NCBI RefSeq assembly: GCF_003945545.1 | Contig: NZ_CP029617.1 | Span: forward strand, 3,173,001 to 3,237,000 | Direction of reading: 5' to 3' | Source of the DNA: Streptomyces sp. WAC 01529 | GTDB lineage: Bacteria > Actinomycetota > Actinomycetes > Streptomycetales > Streptomycetaceae | DNA: 64,000 nucleotides | In this document: positions 49,362-57,818 of the stretch, one piece after another | Layout: each line of letters starts with the position of its first letter | Numbering within the stretch: position 1 is the stretch's first letter | Position numbers and translations under genes: made by a program | Notes under the pieces: model-generated | Databases searched by the model: none | The model's input: only the letters and a program-made list of their open reading frames with translations | What the model was told of the DNA's origin: nothing

Positions 49362-49984
49362 CTGCGCCCCTCGTCTGTCTGTGCGTCCCCGTGGTGCTGC
49401 CGTTACCGATTTCGGCTGAACGACACGAGTGAAATTACAAGTGTGCCGATCCGGGCCAGTCAAGCCGAGATCTGCTATTGGGCCCCTTATTCACTCTGCG
49501 GAACCAAGGCTATGCGGAAAGTGTTCAAATCGGCATAAACCATGACACCCGTCGGCGGCCCGCCGGCGCTCTCCTCCCGGAGGCCTCGGCGGAGGTCTCA
49601 TATGGAAGGACGTCGATGTTTGAGTGCCGGTTGCTGCGCCATGTGTCCCGTGCGCCCGGTGCACAAACCTTTCGCCTGTCCGAACAACCGGATGAGGTGA
49701 AAGCTATCCCACATTTCGGACATAGAGTTGACAGTCAAGGTGTAACCAGGTGTCCTGGTGGGCATGCTCGCGAACCTGGCTCTTTCGATGACCCGCACCA
49801 GCGGGTCCATCGGTGCTGCCCACGCGCGCTGTCGCTGTTCCTGCTCCAGCTGTTGAGTCCATCCAGCTGTCGAGCCGCTCTCCCCGCATCACGCATTTCC
49901 GCCTGACCCGTCACTGCTGCCTTTCCGCGCTCCACCCATCCTTCGCGACACCCCAGCACTCTTACGTTGAGGAACCACCGCACG
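49362..49984. other. Long regulatory gap between whiB and the cysteine dioxygenase gene
   Basis: A 623-base divergent spacer, AT-richer than its surroundings. AGTGAAATTAC (49428-49438) is a partial match to the BldD-type palindrome AGTGA-n-TCAC, fitting known BldD control of whiB. TTGACA at 49728-49733 with TGTCCT 17 bases on is a candidate promoter for the cysteine dioxygenase gene. One frame (GTG at 49813 onward) contains adjacent Cys codons at 49915-49920 but runs on into the next gene. No convincing small gene is present. Confidence 0.45.
49728..49756 (+). promoter_or_regulatory. Candidate promoter of the cysteine dioxygenase gene
   Basis: A perfect -35 TTGACA (49728-49733) and a weak -10 TGTCCT (49751-49756), 17 bases apart. 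The predicted leader is about 220 bases, unusually long. Confidence 0.35.
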
Positions 49985-50500
49985 ATGAACAGCGACAGCG
50001 ACCTCCAGATCGCCGGCGACATCCTCGAAGTCCCCCACCTGCTGCAGCCCGCCCGCGAGCACCCCGCCACCGTGGCCGAGTTCGTCGGCCTCGCCCGCAC
50101 CATCGCCGCCGACCGCTCCCAGTGGGAGCACCTCGTCCAGTACGACGCCACCAGCCGCTGGTACCACCGCCTGCGCACGGGGCCCGGCTACGAGGTCTGG
50201 CTGCTCTCCTGGGTGCCCGGGCAGGGCAGCGGACTGCACGACCACGGCCGCTCCTCCGGCGTCCTCACGCTTCTCGAAGGTGAGTTGACCGAGCACACCG
50301 AGCGGGGCACGCGGGCGCTCGCCGCGGGCGCGCAGCGCGTCTTCGCGCCGGGGTACGTCCACGAGGTCGTCAACGACTCCCTCGAACCGGCCGTCAGCCT
50401 GCACGTCTACTACCCCGGCCTGACCGAGATGCCGATGCACGCCGCCCGGTGCGCGGCCACCGCCGCGGACGGCGTCGCGGAGGATGTCGTAACCGCCTGA
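49985..50500 (+). CDS. cdo: Cysteine dioxygenase family protein
   Basis: A 171-residue cupin that oxidises cysteine with oxygen to cysteine sulfinate using mononuclear iron. Iron ligands are expected at His85 and His87 (GLHDHGRSSGVLTLLEGELTE) and His126 (APGYVHEVVN). The later VSLHVYYPGLTEM carries the usual C-terminal Tyr. It is shorter than mammalian enzymes but normal for bacteria. The ATG at 49985 is preceded by GAGGAA at nine bases. It is followed by fbiA after a 34-base gap on the same strand and may be co-transcribed. A thiol dioxygenase acting on another thiol is the alternative. Confidence 0.9.
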   Translation: MNSDSDLQIAGDILEVPHLLQPAREHPATVAEFVGLARTIAADRSQWEHLVQYDATSRWYHRLRTGPGYEVWLLSWVPGQGSGLHDHGRSSGVLTLLEGELTEHTERGTRALAAGAQRVFAPGYVHEVVNDSLEPAVSLHVYYPGLTEMPMHAARCAATAADGVAEDVVTA

Positions 50501-50534
50501 CGCGCTGTCGTACCCGCCTGACATGCTGGGGACC

Positions 50535-51491
50535 ATGCGCATTGTGGTTCTGGCCGGTGGCATCGGCGGCGCCCGTTTTCTCCGCGGGCTCAAGAAGGCC
50601 GCGCCCGACGCGGACATCACGGTCATCGGCAACACCGGTGACGACATTCACCTGTTCGGGCTGAAGGTCTGCCCCGACCTGGACACCGTGATGTACACGC
50701 TCGGCGGCGGCATCAACGAGGAACAGGGCTGGGGGCGTACGGACGAGACGTTCAGGGTCAAGGAAGAGCTGGCGGCCTACGGCGTGGGGCCCGAGTGGTT
50801 CGGACTCGGCGACCGCGACTTCGCGACGCACATCGTGCGCACGCAGATGCTGGGTGCCGGATATCCGCTCAGCGCCGTCACCCAGGCGCTCTGCGAGCGG
50901 TGGCAGCCCGGGGTGCGGCTCATCCCCATGTCGGACGACCGCGTGGAGACGCATGTCGCCGTCACACTCGACGGCGAGCAGAAGGCCGTGCACTTCCAGG
51001 AGTACTGGGTGCGGCTGCGCGCCTCCGTGGACGCTCACGCGATCGTGCCGGTCGGCGCCGAGCAGGCCAAGCCCGCGCCCGGCGTCCTCGAGGCCATCGC
51101 CGAGGCCGACGTCGTGCTCTTCCCGCCGTCCAACCCCGTGGTGAGCGTCGGCACCATCCTCGCCGTGCCCGGCATCCGCGAGGCGATCGCCGACGCGGGC
51201 GTGCCGGTGGTCGGCCTCTCCCCCATCGTCGGCGACGCGCCCGTGCGGGGCATGGCCGACAAGGTGCTCGCCGCCGTCGGCGTGGAGACCAGCGCCGCCG
51301 CCGTCGCCGAGCACTACGGCAGCGGGCTGCTCGACGGATGGCTGGTCGACAGCGTCGACGAGGGCGTGGTGGAGCGGGTGGAGAGCGCCGGCATCCGGTG
51401 CCGGGCCATACCCCTGATGATGACCGACATCGACGCGGCGGCGGAGATGGCGCGTGCGGCTCTCGCCCTCGCCTCGGAGGTACGGGCGTGA
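50535..51491 (+). CDS. fbiA: 2-phospho-L-lactate (phosphoenolpyruvate) transferase for coenzyme F420
   Basis: Transfers a phospho-lactate-type or phosphoenolpyruvate unit from its GDP/GPP carrier to the deazaflavin Fo, giving (dehydro-)F420-0; also called cofD. It has 318 residues. The glycine-rich opening [46 protein letters not shown], and [17 protein letters not shown] are family signatures. The late [22 protein letters not shown] segment binds the nucleotide. The ATG at 50535 is preferred to one four codons upstream because the Rossmann strand begins at once. Its stop overlaps the fbiB start, so the F420 pair is translationally coupled. Confidence 0.95.
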   Translation: MRIVVLAGGIGGARFLRGLKKAAPDADITVIGNTGDDIHLFGLKVCPDLDTVMYTLGGGINEEQGWGRTDETFRVKEELAAYGVGPEWFGLGDRDFATHIVRTQMLGAGYPLSAVTQALCERWQPGVRLIPMSDDRVETHVAVTLDGEQKAVHFQEYWVRLRASVDAHAIVPVGAEQAKPAPGVLEAIAEADVVLFPPSNPVVSVGTILAVPGIREAIADAGVPVVGLSPIVGDAPVRGMADKVLAAVGVETSAAAVAEHYGSGLLDGWLVDSVDEGVVERVESAGIRCRAIPLMMTDIDAAAEMARAALALASEVRA

Positions 51492-52822
51492 CCCCGCCGG
51501 ACGGGGCGGGCCCGTCCTTCCGGGTGTGGGCCGTGCCCGGGCTGCCCGAGGTGCGGGAGGGCGACGACCTCGCCAAGCTGATCGCGGCCGCCGAGCCGGG
51601 GCTCGCCGACGGGGACGTCCTGCTCGTCACGTCCAAGATCGTCAGCAAGGCCGAGGGGCGGGTCGTCGAGGCGGGCGACCGCGAGGCGGCCATCGACGCG
51701 GAGACCGTGCGGGTCGTGGCGCGGCGCGGGACCCTGCGGATCGTCGAGAACCGGCAGGGGCTCGTGATGGCCGCGGCCGGGGTCGACGCGTCGAACACTC
51801 CGTCCGGGACGGTGCTGCTGCTCCCCTCGGACCCCGACGCCTCGGCTCGCGCCCTGCGGGAGGGGGTGCGGGACGCGCTGGGGGTCGACGTGGGCGTCGT
51901 CGTCACCGACACCTTCGGGCGGCCCTGGCGGGCCGGGCTCACCGATGTGGCCATCGGGGCGGCGGGCGTGCGGGTCCTCGACGATCTGCGGGGCGGTGTC
52001 GACGCGTACGGCAATCCGCTGAGCGCGACCGTCGTCGCCACCGCCGATGAGCTGGCCGCGGCCGGGGATCTCGTGAAGGGCAAGGCGGCGGGGCTGCCGG
52101 TCGCAGTGGTGCGGGGGCTCGCCCATGTCGTGGGCGACGGCTCCGGGGCGGGGGACTCTGCGGACGCGGGGGCGCGGGCGTTGGTGCGGGGGGCGCGGGA
52201 CGACATGTTCCGGCTCGGGACGTCCGAGGCGGTGCGGGAGGCCGTGACGCTGCGGCGGACCGTGCGGGAGTTCACGGACGAGGAGGTCGACCCCGGGGCC
52301 GTGCGGCGGGCCGTCGCCGCGGCGGTCACGGCGCCCGCGCCGCATCACACGACTCCGTGGCGGTTCGTGCTGGTGGAGTCCGCGGCGGCGCGGGGCGAGT
52401 TGCTGGACGCGATGCGGGACGCGTGGGTCGCGGATCTCCGGCGGGACGGGCGGTCCGAGGCCGCGATCGCCAAGCGGGTGCGGCGGGGGGACGTGCTGCG
52501 TAACGCGCCTTATCTGGTGGTGCCTTGTCTGGTGATGGACGGGGCCCATGCGTACGGGGACGCGCGGCGGGACGCGGCGGAGCGGGAGATGTTTGTCGTC
52601 TCGGCGGGGGCCGGTGTGCAGAACTTCCTTGTGGCGTTGGCCGGGGAGCGGCTGGGCTCCGCGTGGATTTCTTCGACGATGTTCTGCCGGGATGTCGTGC
52701 GGGACGTTCTTGGGCTGCCGGGGGGCTGGGATCCCATGGGGGCGGTTGCCGTGGGGCATCCGGCGGGGGAGCCTCCGGCTCGGGGTGAGCGGGATATAGC
52801 TGGCGTGGTCACTGTGCGCTGA
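51488..52822 (+). CDS. fbiB: Bifunctional F420 gamma-glutamyl ligase / nitroreductase-fold reductase
   Basis: Completes F420 by adding glutamates and reducing the dehydro precursor. It has 444 residues. The N-terminal CofE-like ligase domain (about 1-240) contains [34 protein letters not shown] and [21 protein letters not shown]. The C-terminal half is a nitroreductase-fold FMN domain ([58 protein letters not shown]). This fusion is the actinobacterial form of FbiB. The GTG at 51488 overlaps the fbiA stop (GTGA). It is followed by a pair of 51-bp repeat elements that probably end transcription. Confidence 0.95.
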   Translation: MTPPDGAGPSFRVWAVPGLPEVREGDDLAKLIAAAEPGLADGDVLLVTSKIVSKAEGRVVEAGDREAAIDAETVRVVARRGTLRIVENRQGLVMAAAGVDASNTPSGTVLLLPSDPDASARALREGVRDALGVDVGVVVTDTFGRPWRAGLTDVAIGAAGVRVLDDLRGGVDAYGNPLSATVVATADELAAAGDLVKGKAAGLPVAVVRGLAHVVGDGSGAGDSADAGARALVRGARDDMFRLGTSEAVREAVTLRRTVREFTDEEVDPGAVRRAVAAAVTAPAPHHTTPWRFVLVESAAARGELLDAMRDAWVADLRRDGRSEAAIAKRVRRGDVLRNAPYLVVPCLVMDGAHAYGDARRDAAEREMFVVSAGAGVQNFLVALAGERLGSAWISSTMFCRDVVRDVLGLPGGWDPMGAVAVGHPAGEPPARGERDIAGVVTVR

Positions 52823-52854
52823 CGCTGGCCGGGGGGCCTTGGGGTGGGGTCTCG

Positions 52855-52980
52855 GTGCGGGTTTGTTGTGGTTGCTCGCGCCGTTCCCCGCGCCCCTTAC
52901 GGGGCCCCCGGGCCGGATCCTCCGTGCGGGTTTGTTGTGGTTGCTCGCGCCGTTCCCCGCGCCCCTTACGGGGCGCGGGG
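52855..52980. repeat. Tandem pair of a 51-bp element forming terminator-like hairpins
   Basis: Two identical 51-base copies (52855-52905 and 52924-52974), their starts 69 bases apart, in the gap between fbiB and the convergent glycosylase gene. Each ends in CCCCGCGCCCCTTACGGGGC. In the second copy the flank extends this to an 11-base-pair perfect stem (52955-52965 with 52970-52980) around the loop TTAC. Similar copies occur at 57.6 kb. They probably act as bidirectional terminators and belong to a family I recall as common in Streptomyces intergenic DNA. Confidence 0.88.
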
Positions 52981-52981
52981 G

Positions 52982-53977
52982 TCAGAGTAGGGCGATGTTT
53001 GTTCTGCGCATTCGGGGGGCTCTTCGGGGTGGGGTGTGGCCGCTCAGGAGGATCAGGCGGGTGGCTCGGTGGCGTTGGCCCTCGTAGGGGGTCAGGAGGG
53101 ACAGCATCGCCTCGTCGTCCGCTTCGCGGTTGTCCGCCAGGGCGTGGCCCACGATACCCGGGAGGTGGAGGTCGCCGACCGTGACCGCGTCGGGGGCGCC
53201 GTTGCTGCGCTGGACGGTCTCCGCCGAGGTCCAGGGGCCGATACCGGGGATCAGTTCGAGGCGGGCCTGGGCTTTCAGGGGTTCCATCGTCGCCGCCTCC
53301 TCCAGGCGGGCGGCGACCTTCACCGCGCGCAGGATCGTCGAGGCGCGCTTGTTGTCCACGCCCGCCTTGTGCCACTCCCAGGAGGGGATCAGGGACCAGG
53401 TGCGGGGGTCCGGCATCACGTACAGATGGAGGGCCGGGCCGGGGGCCGGCTCGCCGTGGGCGCGGACCAGGAGGCGCCAGGCGCGGTAGGCCTCGTCCAC
53501 CGTCACCTTCTGCTCCAGGATCGACGGGATCAGGGACTCCAGGACCAGGCCCGTGCGCGTCAGCCGCAGCCCCGGGCGGCGCCGGGCCGTCGCGGCGACC
53601 AGGCGGTGGCGGGGCGCGAACGCCGAAGGGTCGTCCGACGCGCCGAGGAGCGTCGGGAGGCGGTCGAGGAACCAGGCGGCGCCGGGGCCCCACGCCTCCG
53701 CCTCCACCGTGCCGGAGCGCAGCGCCAGGCGGAGGGTTCCGGGGCCCTCCGGTGTGCGGCTCGCACGCCAGATCGAGCCGTCGGGGGTCGTACGGAAGGT
53801 GGGGTCCGCGGGGCCGCGCCGCAGGGGGCCGATGGTCACGCCGAGGTCCAGAGGGAACGGCGGCTTCCACGTACGGGTCCGGGGGGCCGTGGGCTGGCGG
53901 GGTACGCCCGCCGGTACGGCTGTTTCGCCACCGCGCACAGTGGTGCGAGTGGGGCGCGGGGCGAAACGGGACGACAT
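52982..53977 (-). CDS. DNA-3-methyladenine glycosylase 2 family (AlkA-like)
   Basis: A base-excision repair glycosylase that removes alkylated purines. It has 331 residues. The helix-hairpin-helix runs LELIPGIGPWTSAETVQRSNG near residue 250, followed by the catalytic Asp in DAVTVGDLHLPGIVG (the Asp before LHLP). Upstream helices (LVLESLIPSILEQKVTVDEAYRAWRLLV) belong to the HhH-GPD core. The N-terminal 110 residues are beta-rich, as in AlkA-type proteins. The ATG at 53975-53977 is used; the frame extends to 54067 without conserved character. No ada-type gene is adjacent. The exact damaged base is unknown. Confidence 0.85.
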   Translation of the reverse strand: MSSRFAPRPTRTTVRGGETAVPAGVPRQPTAPRTRTWKPPFPLDLGVTIGPLRRGPADPTFRTTPDGSIWRASRTPEGPGTLRLALRSGTVEAEAWGPGAAWFLDRLPTLLGASDDPSAFAPRHRLVAATARRRPGLRLTRTGLVLESLIPSILEQKVTVDEAYRAWRLLVRAHGEPAPGPALHLYVMPDPRTWSLIPSWEWHKAGVDNKRASTILRAVKVAARLEEAATMEPLKAQARLELIPGIGPWTSAETVQRSNGAPDAVTVGDLHLPGIVGHALADNREADDEAMLSLLTPYEGQRHRATRLILLSGHTPPRRAPRMRRTNIALL

Positions 53978-54015
53978 CTTTATGAGGGTAGGCGACGGCC
54001 GACCGTGCCGGGGCG

Positions 54016-55098
54016 CTACTGGTCCGAGGAGAAGCGGACGGCGCCCGGCGGCAGCTCGGCCCCGCACCAGACGCGTACGCCGTCGCGCAGTTCGTTGTCG
54101 GCGCCGATCCGCGCCCCGTCGCCGATCACCGCGCCGGAGAGCGCCGCGCGGGCCCCGACGCGGGCGCCCGCGCCGACGAGGGAGTCCGTGATCACCGCGC
54201 CCGGTTCGACGACCGCGCCGGCCAGGATCGCGCTGCCGGAGATCCGCGCGCCCTCGCCGACGCGGGCGTTCTCGCCGACGACCGTGCCGCCGGTGAGCTT
54301 GGCGTCCGGGGCGACGGAGGCGGTGGGCAGGACCAGGCTCTCGCCGCGGCGCCCCGGGACCGCCGGGGAGGGCGCGCGGCCGAGGACGAGGTCCGCCGAG
54401 CCGCGGACGAACGCCTGGGGCGTGCCCAGGTCGAGCCAGTACGTGGAGTCGACCATGCCCTGGAGATGGGCGCCGTGGGCGAGGAGGTCGGGGAAGGTCT
54501 CCCGTTCGACCGAGACGGGGCGGCCCTCGGGGATCGTGTCGATGACCGAGCGGCGGAAGACGTACGCGCCCGCGTTGATCTGGTCGGTGAGGATCTCCTC
54601 GGGAGTCTGCGGCTTCTCCAGGAAGGCGGTGACCCGGCCGGTCGCGTCGGTGGGGACGAGGCCGTACGCCCTCGGGTCCTCGACCCGGGTCAGATGCAGC
54701 GAGACATCGGCGCCGGACGTCCGGTGGGTGTCGACCAGGGCACGGATGTCCAGGCCCGTGAGGATGTCGCCGTTGAAGATCAGGACGGGCTCGTCGGGGC
54801 CCGAACGCAGGTGCGAGGCCACATTGCGGATGGCGCCGCCCGTGCCGAGGGGCTCGGTCTCCGTGACGTACTCGATGTGGAGGCCGAGCGCCGAGCCGTC
54901 GCCGAAGTGCGGCTCGAAGACCTCGGCGAGGTAGGAGGTGGCGAGGACGATGTGTTCCACGCCCGCCGCGCGGGCCCGCGCCAGCTGGTGGGTGAGGAAC
55001 GGGACGCCCGCCGCCGGAACCATCGGCTTGGGGGTGTGGACCGTGAGCGGTCGCAGCCGGGTTCCCTTGCCGCCGACCAGGAGGATCGCTTCTGTCAC
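54016..55098 (-). CDS. manC: Mannose-1-phosphate guanylyltransferase-like nucleotidyltransferase
   Basis: Makes the activated sugar, most likely GDP-mannose, from mannose-1-phosphate. It has 360 residues. The nucleotide signature LLVGGKGTRLRPLTVHTPKPMVPAAGVP is at residues 6-33. The active-site Asp is in FNGDILTGLDIRALVDTH, sugar-binding EKPQTPEEILTDQINAGAYVF follows, and a left-handed beta-helix of hexapeptide repeats ends the protein (VGENARVGEGARISGSAILAGAVVEPGAVI). The position matches Rv3264c and the manC gene SCO3039 of S. coelicolor, which is the basis for the substrate call; glucose- or dTDP-sugar use cannot be excluded. The start is the GTG at 55096-55098. Confidence 0.88.
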   Translation of the reverse strand: MTEAILLVGGKGTRLRPLTVHTPKPMVPAAGVPFLTHQLARARAAGVEHIVLATSYLAEVFEPHFGDGSALGLHIEYVTETEPLGTGGAIRNVASHLRSGPDEPVLIFNGDILTGLDIRALVDTHRTSGADVSLHLTRVEDPRAYGLVPTDATGRVTAFLEKPQTPEEILTDQINAGAYVFRRSVIDTIPEGRPVSVERETFPDLLAHGAHLQGMVDSTYWLDLGTPQAFVRGSADLVLGRAPSPAVPGRRGESLVLPTASVAPDAKLTGGTVVGENARVGEGARISGSAILAGAVVEPGAVITDSLVGAGARVGARAALSGAVIGDGARIGADNELRDGVRVWCGAELPPGAVRFSSDQ

Positions 55099-55203
55099 CT
55101 GTCGTCTCTGCTTCCTGCTGGGGCCGGCCGAACTTGGGTTTCGGCCGGCCAGTGTATGCAGACGGATGTGCAGATCGTGCAGTTCGTACAGTGCGACCGG
55201 GCC

Positions 55204-56667
55204 TCAGCGGCCCTGCATGCGGGCGGAGGAGGACCGGGCTTTGCCGAGCTTGTCGTACAGGCGGCTGCCGGGGCAGTCGGTGGCGAATCCGTCACGGTGT
55301 CCGGAGATCACTCGGAGGCGGACGTTCCTGCCTTTCTTGAACAGGTTGCCACCACCGGACTTCAGGTAGGTAGTACCGCGCGGGTTGGCGCCGTACAGGC
55401 CGAGCTTCCACGCGGTCAGCCGGGCGATCGCGGTCACGGCCGCCTTCGGCGGGTTGGCGCTGCTGTACGTGCCGAGGACGGCGATGCCTGTGCTGTTCGC
55501 GTTGAAACCGCGAGTGTGGGCCCCGAGGACGGGCTTGGCCACACCTCCGGCACGTCCTTCGTAGATGTTTCCGCACTTGTCGACCGCGAAGTTGTAGCCG
55601 AAGTCGCGCCAGCCGCTGCTCCTGACGTGGTAGCGGTAGATGCTGCGCAGCACGGATCCCGCCTCTGAGCAGCGGTAGTTGTTGCCGGATGCGCTGTGGT
55701 GCACGAAGGCGGCCTTCACGGTCCTGGTGTACGCGAAGTCCCGCTCGCGGATCCGTTCGTCGGCGCCCCAGCCCTTGCGCGTGGTGATGCGCGGGCGCGG
55801 GCCGATGTAGGGCCTTACCTTGCCGACCACCTCGCGGCCGCCGCGGGCGGCGATCAGGTCCGCCTCCGTCTGCCGCTTGGTCAGCTCCGGGATCACGGCG
55901 GCGTCGAGCGGGGCGAGGTCCGCGTTGACGGCCGAGGCGGCGGCGGCCTCGGCGGACATGGCGGTGGCGCGCGGCACCTCGGCCGGGCCGCCGCGCGGCG
56001 GGGGTTCGTCGCCCGGGTCCACGAGTTCCAGGCGCAGGCCCTCGGGGAGCAGGGCGGGGGCGTGGCCCGCGCGCCGGTCGCTCTCGGCGCGTACGCGGAT
56101 CTCCACGCCGTCGGAGTCGCCGACCCACAGGGGGGCCGTGGAGCCGCGGAGCCTGCCGGAGCCGCGCTCCATCGTGTCCGGGTCGGCCGCGTGTTCGTGG
56201 TTGTGCGTCTCGACGCCCTGCCAGCCGGACCAGGTGGTGGTGCCGGTCGCGCGGGTGCGGACCTGGACGGTGCCGTGCAGTTCGTCGGCCGGGTCGTCCC
56301 AGACGACGCCCACCAGCGAGAAGGGGCGGACGTCGCGGCGGGTCAGGCCCTGTTCGCGCTCCGCGGGGGCGGCCGAGCGGTCGGCGGCGAGGGGGGCGAG
56401 GGGCAGCGACTGGGTGCTGCCGGGGATGCCCTCGGCGCTGGGGGCCGTCTTTGCGTTCGGGGCCGCCTTTGTGCTTGGGGCGGCTGTCTTTGTGCTGGGG
56501 GCCGTCTTTGTGCTTGGGGCCGTCTTTGTGGTGGGGGCCGTCTTCGCGCCGGGGGTCGCGGCCCGGGCGGTGGTCGACGGCAGGGTGAGGGGCAGGGCCA
56601 GTGCGGCCGCGCAGGTGACGCCGATCGAAGAAGCAAGGAATCCACGCATACGTCCGATAGTCGGCAT
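55204..56667 (-). CDS. Secreted peptidoglycan-recognition N-acetylmuramoyl-L-alanine amidase
   Basis: A 487-residue wall hydrolase. The signal peptide is MRGFLASSIGVTCAAALALPLTL...TARA (cleavage near residue 36). A low-complexity spacer with repeated TKTAPS units follows at about 38-75, then a beta-rich domain (GVVWDDPADELHGTVQVRTRATGTTTWSGWQ), then the PGRP/amidase_2 domain at 290-487. The first zinc ligand lies in AAFVHHSASGNNYRC, the core in DFGYNFAVDKCGNIYEGRAGG, and the last ligands in VISGHRDGFATDCPG. The repeats are visible as 21-24-base DNA units near 56440-56570. The ATG at 56667 or 56649 may be used. It probably cuts stem peptides from glycan strands outside the cell. Confidence 0.93.
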   Translation of the reverse strand: MPTIGRMRGFLASSIGVTCAAALALPLTLPSTTARAATPGAKTAPTTKTAPSTKTAPSTKTAAPSTKAAPNAKTAPSAEGIPGSTQSLPLAPLAADRSAAPAEREQGLTRRDVRPFSLVGVVWDDPADELHGTVQVRTRATGTTTWSGWQGVETHNHEHAADPDTMERGSGRLRGSTAPLWVGDSDGVEIRVRAESDRRAGHAPALLPEGLRLELVDPGDEPPPRGGPAEVPRATAMSAEAAAASAVNADLAPLDAAVIPELTKRQTEADLIAARGGREVVGKVRPYIGPRPRITTRKGWGADERIRERDFAYTRTVKAAFVHHSASGNNYRCSEAGSVLRSIYRYHVRSSGWRDFGYNFAVDKCGNIYEGRAGGVAKPVLGAHTRGFNANSTGIAVLGTYSSANPPKAAVTAIARLTAWKLGLYGANPRGTTYLKSGGGNLFKKGRNVRLRVISGHRDGFATDCPGSRLYDKLGKARSSSARMQGR

Positions 56668-56786
56668 AGCGGAACATATCTGTCCATTGGGGAATTGACG
56701 GACCGTCGGCCCGGCGCGGCCGATCCGGCGGCCCGCGCTCCCCCGCCACGCCGGGGGCGCGCGGGTGCGCGCGTACCCTTGCGCCC

Positions 56787-57539
56787 GTGAACGCCAACGA
56801 CCGCACCCCTGCCGACCTGCTGCGATCCGCGCTCGCCGCGGATCCCGGCCGTCCCCTGGTGACCTTCTACGACGACGCCACGGGTGAGCGCGTGGAATTG
56901 TCCGTCGCCACCTTCGCCAATTGGGTGGCCAAGACCGCCAATCTGCTCCAGGGCGATCTCGCCGCCGGGCCCGGCGACCGGGCCGTGCTGCTGCTGCCCG
57001 CGCACTGGCAGACGGCCGTGTGGCTGCTCGCCTGCTCGTCGGTGGGGGTGGTGGCGGACGTGGGCGGTGACCCCGCGTCGGCCGACCTCGTCGTCAGCGG
57101 GCCGGATGACCTGGATGCGGCCCGGGCCTGTTCCGGGGAGCGGGTCGCGCTCGCGTTGCGGCCGCTCGGGGGGCGTTTCCCCCAGCCTCCGGAGGGCTTC
57201 GCCGATTACGCGGTCGAGGTGCCGGGGCAGGGGGACCGGTTTGTTCCGTATGCCCCCGTGGATCCGGATGAGGTCTCCCTCGTGGTCGGCGGGGAGGAGC
57301 TGACGGGTGCGGAGGTCGTGGAGCGGGCCCGTGCGGACGCCGGGCGGATGGGGCTCGGGAGTGGGTCCCGGGTGCTTTCCGGGCTTTCGTACGGGTCCTG
57401 GGAGGGGCTGAGTTCCGGGCTGTACGGGGCGCTGGCCGCGGGCGGGGCGGTGGTGTTGTGCCGTCACCTGGAGGGGTTGGGGGAGGAGGCGCTGGCGAAG
57501 CGGGTTGTGGATGAGCGGGTGTCTCTTACGGTCCGGTGA
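56787..57539 (+). CDS. TIGR03089 family protein (truncated AMP-ligase-like)
   Basis: A 250-residue protein whose opening (TPADLLRSALAADPGRPLVTFYDDATGERVELSVATFANWVAKTANLLQ) resembles the N-terminus of AMP-binding enzymes. It lacks the P-loop and the C-terminal domain, so it cannot be a normal acyl-AMP ligase. This is the actinobacterial TIGR03089 family, which I associate with a gene near the LCP gene in mycobacteria. The GTG at 56787 lies seven bases after TACCCT, suggesting a leaderless message. It is followed by a tandem pair of 51-bp elements. Function unknown. Confidence 0.85.
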   Translation: MNANDRTPADLLRSALAADPGRPLVTFYDDATGERVELSVATFANWVAKTANLLQGDLAAGPGDRAVLLLPAHWQTAVWLLACSSVGVVADVGGDPASADLVVSGPDDLDAARACSGERVALALRPLGGRFPQPPEGFADYAVEVPGQGDRFVPYAPVDPDEVSLVVGGEELTGAEVVERARADAGRMGLGSGSRVLSGLSYGSWEGLSSGLYGALAAGGAVVLCRHLEGLGEEALAKRVVDERVSLTVR

Positions 57540-57567
57540 GGCTGCCTTGTAGGTGCGGCGGGGTCTG

Positions 57568-57688
57568 GTGCGGGTTCGTTGTGGCTGGTCGCGCCGTTCC
57601 CCGCGCCCCTGACGGGGCGCCTCCGCTCGGTTCTTCGCTGCGGGTGCGTTGGGGCTGAGCGCGCAGTTCCCCGCGCCCCTTACGGGGC
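57568..57688. repeat. Second tandem pair of the 51-bp element
   Basis: Two diverged copies at 57568-57618 and 57638-57688, their starts 70 bases apart, like the pair at 52.9 kb. They sit between the TIGR03089 gene and the first LCP gene, both on the plus strand. Each keeps GTTCCCCGCGCCCCT-n-ACGGGGC, so the hairpin is conserved while the outer part varies. Confidence 0.85.
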
Positions 57689-57818
57689 GTCTCCTCTGTG
57701 GGGTGTCACTCGACTGGGCTATGTCTGGGGGTGGTCCAGAGGCCCCCGGCGGTGGGGCGGGCCATGGTCGTAAGGGACGTATGACGGACCTACGCAGCCA
57801 TGAGGGGTGGACGTACAC

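Noticed and set aside
45459..49538. A 1,359-codon open frame opposite the giant glycosyltransferase and whiB
   Set aside because: Antisense shadow. Composition is Gly/Ala/Arg/Glu-rich, no motif is recognisable, and it covers two certain genes.
49478..49906. A 142-codon plus-strand frame in the whiB-cdo gap
   Set aside because: It starts without a ribosome site and has an unnatural composition. It is more likely regulatory DNA.
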